A stretch of DNA of 64,000 bases from Panorpa germanica (Eukaryota; Arthropoda; Insecta; Mecoptera; Panorpidae): positions 4,588,001 to 4,652,000 of the forward strand of contig OY783205.1 in the NCBI GenBank assembly GCA_963678705.1, read 5' to 3'. A program made the position numbers and the translations under genes. The notes under the pieces were generated by a model. That model saw nothing but the letters and a program-made list of their open reading frames with translations. It made no database searches and was not told the origin of the DNA. Every line of letters starts with the position of its first letter. Within the stretch, counting starts at the first letter, position 1. This document shows positions 57,273 to 64,000 of this stretch, piece after piece.

Positions 57273-58103
57273 TAGGGCTTCACACGAGCATAAGACTTTT
57301 TTAATCTCGGCTCGCTTCTCGTATAGTAAAAGCGAGAAGATACGAGAGGAGACATTTCTGAAAACTATTGACACGGAACCGAGACCATATACGGCGAGAT
57401 CCGAGAGTGTGCTCTCGTTGACGTAATTTCAAAAAAAAAATTGCTTGAAATATATACTAACAGCAACATAAACGTTCAACCTTTTTTTTTATTACAAAAA
57501 AGGTTAGGTCGCAAATTAACAAAATATAAAATCTCGTAAACAAACATCTGTTAAATATTTTATTTTATAATTTTGTCTTTTACAACATTTTGTAGCCGAA
57601 CCGAAACGAATGTTTTAAGGAATATAAATATGAATATGAATTATTTACAATGCGATTGTTTGAAGACATTTTGCCGCAAAAATGTCGTTGAGTGTAGTTA
57701 TTAGTAGTATCAACCTGACAAAAAGGCCGAGATTAGATGAATGTGATGATGCATTACGTGAAATTGAACCAGTTGATCAATTGTGTACAGAAAAAAATTC
57801 TACAAAGTTTATATTTTCTTTTAAATTTGATACAAATAATAGTGAGAAAAAAGCGATATGCTTAGTGTGTGAAAAATTTAGAATAAAGAAAATAATTAGC
57901 CGTAATAATAATATTGAATTACTTTGTTTAGGACTATTTTAGGAGATGGTTCTCATAATAACGAGATGTGACAAGAAGAGACGAGACAAAAAATTACGAG
58001 ACCGGAACAAGACTAACACGAAACCTATTTTTTTTCTAAACTAACGAGAATGGGGCGATATTTTTGAAACTCTCGCATTATCTCATCTCGTGTGAAGCCC
58101 TAG
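57273..58103 (+). mobile_element. hAT-like element remnant
   Basis: Inverted ends TAGGGCTTCACACGAG (57273-57288) and CTCGTGTGAAGCCCTAG (58087-58103). The only frame is the start of a transposase. The target duplication is unclear: ACTTGAT on the left and ACTAGAT on the right are similar but offset. The subterminal parts are rich in CTCG/CGAG words. Confidence 0.7.
57682..57942 (+). pseudogene. BED-finger start of a hAT-like transposase
   Basis: Starts MSLSVVISSINLTKRPR, followed by FSFKFDTNNSEKKAICLVCE with the CxxC pair of a BED-type zinc finger and a run of NNNIELL where the HxxxH half should follow. It stops after 86 codons; the DDE domain is absent. Confidence 0.5.
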
Positions 58104-58740
58104 ACTAGATATATTACTAAACTAATGATTTTTATTTGTTTTATTGATTTTAAATGATTCAATGAAATGTTCTGATGGTCACCGCGAAGCACTTTTTGCG
58201 GAAGGGGTGCAATAAAGATAGCGATATTTTTAAAAACAATTAATTATTATTTTTTTTTATTTTGTGGAAGTAAAGATAAAACATGATATAAACACTCTGT
58301 GTAATCACTTTTATAAAATATATTTAATTAATATAAAAAAAAAAATAATAAAAACTGTTAAGCAATTCAATAATTCAAATTTCAATTTAATAATTTCAAA
58401 TTTATTGAAAAAGGAATTTGAGAACTTGTATAAAAGATGTATAAAAGATCATTCTATATTATAATGTTCCAACTACGTCGGTGAAGATAGCAGCGCGATC
58501 TAGCAGCGCGATGGAAACTAGTGGTGTCAATAACATAGCTGTCAACCGTCTCATAGAGAATATTCGAAATTGCTATTATACAGTTCAAATGCAAACTTAA
58601 CTGTCATTATTGTTACTATTGACATAAATACAAAATGTAATAATAGAAAATAAACATTTGCAATCATATATTAGCACTAAGGCTAAATAAGCACTAGCAC
58701 TAAATAAAGCGCAAGTAATGGAAGATAGCAGCGCGAAGAT
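58104..58740. other. AT-rich spacer with short direct repeats
   Basis: GAAGATAGCAGCGCGA occurs at about 58482 and 58720, bounding about 220 bp. The A/T-biased frame at 58264-58464 has no ATG and no motif. Confidence 0.35.
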
Positions 58741-59090
58741 AAACTCAAAAAAAACAAATTATACATCTTTATTTTTTAATAAAATTAAACGTGTGTATAG
58801 TATACACTATACATAACTATAATTTAAATTCAAAACCTTGATAAAATATATTAGATTCGGAAGTACAGGTCTTTGAAAAGTGTTATATTTCATACGCACA
58901 TATAAACATGCTGATATAAAAACTCAAAAAAAAAACAAATTATACATCTTTATTTTTTAAAAAATTAAACGTGTGTATAGTATACACTATACATAACTAT
59001 AATTTAAATTCAAAACCTTGGTAAAATATATTAGATTCGGAAGTACAGGTCTTTGAAAAGTGTTATATTTCATACGAACACATAAACATG
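58741..59090. repeat. Tandem duplication, period about 179 bp
   Basis: Two nearly identical copies, each from AACTCAAAAAAAA through GTGTATAGTATACACTATAC to CATATAAACATG, placed directly before a Helitron-like end. Confidence 0.85.
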
Positions 59091-59417
59091 GTAAAAAATT
59101 CAAAATTTTATTTAGAGGCGCGGGGGCACTATTTGCCGAGAGTAAAAATTGTGCTAGAAAGTTGAAATTTTGTATATAGGCTAACCTTGGTAACTTATTT
59201 AAAAAACACCAAATTTTGAAAAAAAAGTTGGTCAAATAACGCATAAATTGAAAATATTTTTTATTTTGATAAATTGAAAAATTATTTTATTATTGTAAGA
59301 GTTTATTATTTCAATTTAAAAATAGAATAAAATATGAAATGTAATTACGAATTATTTTATTGGATTCAAATCATACACGCCAAAAAGACGTCGCATTGCG
59401 ACGGGGGTAAACTCTAG
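59091..59417 (+). mobile_element. 3' half of a Helitron-like unit
   Basis: Begins within the GGGGGCAC block and ends with the intact hairpin CGTCGCATTGCGACG, then GGGGTAAACTCTAG at 59417. The following base is C rather than T. Confidence 0.8.
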
Positions 59418-59769
59418 CACATTTATATGTAAACTATAGTAGTCGTAGTAAAATGTTCAAAAACTTCAAAGAAACTTAATCCTAAAAAAACGATGTAAAT
59501 AACGACCACCTTAAAATGCCACCCGCTGTTGTAAGATATAAATACCAAAAGCTCAAATATTAAACTCTGACAAAAATTAAAATGTATTAATTCTATAAAA
59601 AACAAATACGCATTTTTTTTATTGCGATTCTATCGTAAAGAACGGTCCAACCCGATTGGACTCTAGCAAAAGCAATCACTGTGGAAATCAATATCACGAA
59701 ATAATAAACTTAAAAACGACTCAACTCTCACAAGAACAGTAAGTGATATTTGTGCGTGCTGGTGTCAAC
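59418..59769. other. Upstream region of the odorant receptor gene
   Basis: About 350 bp between the Helitron-like end and the receptor start codon. No clear TATA box. An in-frame TAA lies at 59740-59742, so the coding region cannot begin further upstream in this exon. Confidence 0.4.
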
Positions 59770-62700
59770 ATGTTTCCACTTGAATCCAACTTTGACGCCA
59801 TTGTGGAGTTTATAATTTATTTTAGTAAGTTCAGTGGAATTGTTCTGAAAGAAGAGTTTCTACATGTGTGGGCCTACAAATTAAACAGGCTTATTTCATT
59901 TGCATTTATTCTTCTTACGGTTACATCCAGTGCGAATTTACTTCTTGCCAAAAGTTGTAATATAGTAGATCTTGCATGCGGTAATAGTTTTCTGGTCTCT
60001 TTCTCGAGAATTGCTATCTTTGTAGTTATATTAAATAGAAAACGTGGCGACGTTTCTAATTTGTTCAAGTGTGCGAAATATTTCCGTAATAATTTTATAA
60101 AAACGTCCGAAGAAGTCGAGATCGTTAAGAGATATACTAAGACAACTGCCATCATCGTTTCGGGCATAGCAATCGTTTATACAATTGATTTGATTGTGAC
60201 ATTTTTATTTCCTTTTCTACTTCAATTGAGGATTTTGCCTTTTGGTATTAAACTATTATTTTTATCCGACAAGGAATCGCCTGATTTTGAGATAAGTTAT
60301 GCATTGCAATTTGGAAATGCAATTACTGCGTGTTTTTCTATGGCAACGCTAGATCATTTGTTTTGCTTCTTTAACCAAGAAGCCTGCCTTCAGTTGGACA
60401 TCCTAAACGTGAAGGTTTCACATCTCGCAGAGGATGACGATGCTGACAAGAACAACTCCTATTTACGTGATATTCACCTGCTCCACCAGTCCGTTAACAC
60501 GTAAGTTATTTTATTCTATTCTTGGACATAAATAGCATTTGTTAAAAATTATCCTTTTCGATGGCTTTCTAATGGACTATAAAACTGTTATATAAACCTA
60601 CCTACTTTACTGTATTTTGAATATCAATCTCTTATTTGCGGATTTGTTGAATGATGAACCTCTTAAGAGGATCGTTTTAAGGATTATGTAATCTTAGAAG
60701 TTGTTTTTTAAGGATAAACGGGTAATAAAGTATCTTAATAATCTTGCAAAATATTTTTAGATTAAGTATAAAATATCTACATATTATTACATACATATTA
60801 AACAGCATAGCTTAAGTTTTTAAAGAATATGTTACCAGGAAAACCTTTCCTAAACGTTTAAAGTTTGAAAGCTACTAAGAATTTGATAGTTTGCTACCCT
60901 ATGTTTCTTGATTCTATTTTTGTTATTAATTAGTAATGCGCCACGTGCTTGATCCCTGGCGACCGAATTTTCTAACGGACTGCATTGTGTAATGAATGGA
61001 TTTATTTTTGATTCAATTGTTGTTAAATTGTATTTATTTAACACTTTTGCCGTTAGGCATTGCTTTCTTCAACATTAATTCTAACAATTATATTGCATTT
61101 CTTCATATTTATCTTAATTAATTGGTCTCATTATATATATTATCATATTGTATATATATATATATACATATATATATGATATCATATATTTTCAAAAAAA
61201 AATATTTTCCTTCTATTGTCTTCTTTCAAAATATTTCTTCTTTTTCTTCCTGTTCTCTGTCAGCTTTTTGCTGTCTTAATAAACCCTCTATTATCTTTTC
61301 ACTTTCCTTTCTTCCTTCTGCCTTCGTTTTTCCTTCTCCTGTCTTTTACCTCCTTCGTCCATTTTATTCCATTCTCTTTTCCGTTTATTATTTCTATCAC
61401 TTCGCCTTCGTTTTGCACTCTCTTCTTACACCTGTTGTTGATGTGATCCAGCGTTTCCTTATCTCTGCCTCTATTCTTAAGATATTTCTTTTTATTTCCT
61501 CCATAACCAGGTAGAACGGAGTACACTTGTCTATTCCAAGTACCCACTTTACATATTTTTCTTGTACATTCATCTTCTTTGCCAATGCTTTTCCTCCTAT
61601 TGTATTTTACAAATTCATATCCCTAAGTTTCTTATTTCCTCTACCTCTTCAAGCTCCTGCTCTTTCCGTTTCCATCCCCCTTTAAAATACCATCATCTTT
61701 TTATCACTTAATTTCAGTTCCATTTTCTTCCGATTTCTATATTTTTACAATCCCTCTTTTTATTTCCCTAATTTCGTTTTTAAATTTCGATAATACCATA
61801 TTATCATCTGCATATGCTAACAAATACATCTTCTTTTCTTTCTGATTACCACTCCAGCTGCTTTCACTTTTTCCAATACCCCTTCTTGCACCACCTCTAG
61901 TACAGCACAAACAGCGTTTAGCTCAGAGGACATCCCTGTTTCATTCTTTTGCATGTCATCCCCTTGTTTCCATGTTTCTAATTTTCACTATTACTCTTGT
62001 TTTTACATACATCCCTTTTACTGAAATTATCAGCTCCTCCCAAATCTCTATCCTTTTCAAGCATTTTCACAACACTCCCCTATCCATCATGACAAAAGCA
62101 GTCTTCAGATCTATAAATAGTCCATATAGTTTCTCTCCTTAATGCATTCTCACTCCATAATTTAGGGATTGGGCCGATCAGGTATTGCTGTTAAATTGAA
62201 TAAAATGTTATTTCTCAATGTAATGTATTTTTGGCGAATTTTAATTAAATATATTTTGTCACAATCTTTTAATTAGATTTTTAAGTTTTTTTTATCAAGG
62301 TCAGAAGAATTAATATTTGCTGAGGTAATTGTAACCATAATAAATACTAATAATTGGGTTCAGTGTCCAGATCACTCTCAGGTTCTAATGATGTTTGGTA
62401 TTGAAACACCTTAAATAGGTCAATCATCCTGGGATATAATCTACGGGATTAAAACTTAAAAAGTAAATAATAAACGATTTGATTTAATTTATATTAAATA
62501 TATTAAACAAATATTAATGGTTTATTTTGCACTTATTTAGTGAAATTGTAAAATAAGTTATGTTAAACTTAAGTAAATAATAAATTTTTAGAGTTTTGTA
62601 TTTCTCGTACATTAAATCAATTATACTTTGATATTAGTTGAATTTTCAGGTTTGTGTATCAAATGAACGACAGCTTTTCTCTGATCATCTTCATGATTAT

Positions 62701-63034
62701 TATGACTAACATATACTCTTTTGCATTCTGTCTTATTGCCATTCAAATAGTAAGTATGATTTATTAAACTAATTTGACACATTTAAGTTGACAAAATTAT
62801 AGTTTATATAGAATTGAATTACTGCTTTATTATTACATCCAACAATTCTATCCTAAAAGTTTTTTATTTAACTATTATTATTTACACGCTATCAACGTAA
62901 TGATAAGCTTAAAGTAACTAGTTTTGTTTTGTTTTCAGGTTGGCTTCCAAGCAACACAATTACTTGTATTGATATTGTCCTTCGGTATGCAGATGTTCGT
63001 GTGGTGTTGGCTTGGCGAACGGGTGCGGTACAAG
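59770..63034 (+). CDS. Insect odorant receptor, partial (three exons)
   Basis: Exon 1 59770-60500 starts at ATG (MFPLESNFDAIVEFIIYFSK); the in-frame GTG at 59743 is not a likely start. It ends at donor GTAAGTT. Exon 2 62650-62749 (FVYQMNDSFSLIIFMIIMTN) and exon 3 62939-63034 (VGFQATQLLVLILSFGMQMF, then VWCWLGERVRYK) join in phase across clean GT-AG borders, 309 codons so far. Hydrophobic segments lie at about residues 40-60, 75-95, 125-150 and 180-205, then in exons 2 and 3. The CWLGERV text sits where insect receptors have their conserved motif before the last membrane segment. These seven-transmembrane proteins have an intracellular N-terminus and form odour-gated cation channels with the co-receptor Orco in sensory neurons. 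The final exon or exons, about 70-80 residues, lie outside the window. Confidence 0.85.
61133..61182. repeat. Imperfect (TA)n tract in the receptor intron
   Basis: TA-rich DNA containing ATATGATATCATAT, at the edge of the decayed antisense element. Confidence 0.7.
61183..62160 (-). mobile_element. Decayed non-LTR reverse transcriptase in intron 1
   Basis: Read on the minus strand in shifting frames: LFIDLKTAFVMMDRGVL (RT block A, about 62130), KQGCPLS (block B, about 61935), MYLLAYADDNMVL (the YADD catalytic box, about 61810), and at the end NVQEKYVKWVLGIDKCTPFY with RNILRIEAEIRKR (about 61560-61440). This order is that of a LINE ORF2. Many frameshifts make it inert. It lies antisense to the receptor gene within its 2.1 kb first intron. 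Confidence 0.8.
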
Positions 63035-63804
63035 GTGAGTGGATATTAGATATGTATGTGCAATGTAAGAAAAATTGATCAAAAAAATTATCAACACTTA
63101 ATCCTTAGGCTAAGGCTGCATTGCGAAAATGAATAACGCGGAAATAGATCTAAAATTCTGTAATACATTCAATCATATACACGCTATATCTTCAAGTAAC
63201 TTGCACAACGTATACATTAAAATATTGGACCTGTCTGTGGATCTCCATCGAGTTACATTTGTTGCAAGAAGAAATAGATGTTTAATAGGTCAATAGGTTA
63301 AAGACGCCTGATAAGTAAAACACACCGGAAATAATAGTAAAAGTGCATGATATGGTTCTACAATAGCTAATACTTTAGAGATGACAAAAAAACGAGGCTG
63401 AGACATTTTCCACAAAAAATTGAACATAAAAAAGCCTTGTATTAAATGTCTGCTTTGTTTGCTCCCAACAAAATAAAAACGACGTCATGTAATGATTCTA
63501 ACGGGAATTTGGCGATGTTTAACCGCAATAAAACCGAGTTTTTATGTCGCTCCATAACCATCGGTCAAATATTGAGTTGAACCAATAAACTTAAGAAGAA
63601 GAATCACCTCCAAAGAAGGAGAAGGCAACTTTATTGCAAGCAAAGTATAGCGTCGGATGCGAAATGAATCCCAGATCACTAATTTGGGTTTGACAATACA
63701 TGCCACTAATGAGCCGCAGTCCCTTTCTTAACTATAAATCATCATACTAATAGATACCATAAACACAAATAGTGGAAAGGAACAGTACTATGTAGGCAAC
63801 TTTT
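63035..63804. other. Intron of the receptor gene
   Basis: No next receptor exon was found here. Only AT-rich DNA with no open frame of note. Confidence 0.4.
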
Positions 63805-64000
63805 TAAACATATTCTAGGGCTTTGACCTAGGAGTCAGGCATGAAGGGTTTCTGCATAATATCCAATATATTAGATGTTATCTAAATGATAGATATTTTT
63901 TTGTAAAACAAGTAAAAAGAACAGCAAACCTTTATTAGATATGTAGGTATAAGATAAGTAGGTATAATATGTGATGGGTCCACAATAAAGCTACTATATA
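63805..64000 (+). mobile_element. Decayed Jockey RT fragment in the receptor intron
   Basis: GCATGAAGGG, AATGATAGATATTTTTTTGT and GTGATGGGTCCA follow the order and spacing of the better copy at about 11192-11355 (HEGLL, DRHFFVK, QGSVMGP). It runs off the window. Confidence 0.6.

Noticed and set aside
59743-59769. Earlier start of the odorant receptor at an in-frame GTG
   Set aside because: A stop codon lies directly before it and a good ATG follows at 59770.
61122-61514. 130-codon plus-strand hydrophobic ORF
   Set aside because: It is the antisense of the decayed non-LTR sequence, whose minus-strand reading shows real RT motifs.
1-64000. CRISPR arrays, operons or bacterial genes
   Set aside because: Spliced genes and insect TEs throughout. 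The tandem repeats have no spacer structure.

Overview
This is a very AT-rich, animal-type window that looks like insect nuclear DNA. It has spliced genes with GT-AG introns, TATA-box promoters, an insect-type seven-transmembrane odorant receptor gene at the right edge, and dense insect-style transposable elements (TEs). The order cannot be fixed from the sequence. Most of the window is mobile DNA; host genes are few and small. One 200-base run of N (18193-18392) is an assembly gap.

Layout: 1-5226 is a head-to-tail array of roughly 800 bp AT-rich units whose ends carry a CGTCGC/GCGACG hairpin followed by CTAG, the signature of a Helitron 3' end. 7037-8350 is the RNase H end of a non-LTR retrotransposon (minus strand). 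7890-10537 is repeated almost perfectly at 15571-18192, the second copy ending at the gap. 10600-12222 is a Jockey-type element whose 5' part is inverted. 13427-15123 is a complete-ended, internally deleted Helitron. 19107-27375 is a stack: a decayed non-LTR element split by a Harbinger element, whose long transposase intron holds an LTR flanked by ATAT and an internally deleted Gypsy-like retrotransposon. 29865-38515 holds a full-length Gypsy-type retrotransposon inserted directly against an older, opposite solo LTR of the same family. 39858-40894 is a piggyBac-like element. 41484-41561 is a first exon of an unknown host gene.

The most striking locus is 45880-48920: a small two-exon host gene with TATA box, 91 bp intron and poly(A) signal. 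Its second coding exon is split by a 2.47 kb Helitron. Taking the Helitron out between A and T restores one uninterrupted frame of 78 codons. 52280-52855 is a hAT-type MITE with 8 bp target duplications. 53813-56200 is a three-level nest: a mariner containing a TTAA-flanked element, which contains a non-LTR fragment. 57273-58103 is a hAT remnant. 59770-63034 holds three exons of an odorant receptor, the gene running off the window, with a decayed antisense non-LTR element in its first intron.

Together the window records layered TE insertion. Exact target-site duplications allow several events to be ordered, and at least one insertion has disrupted a host coding exon.
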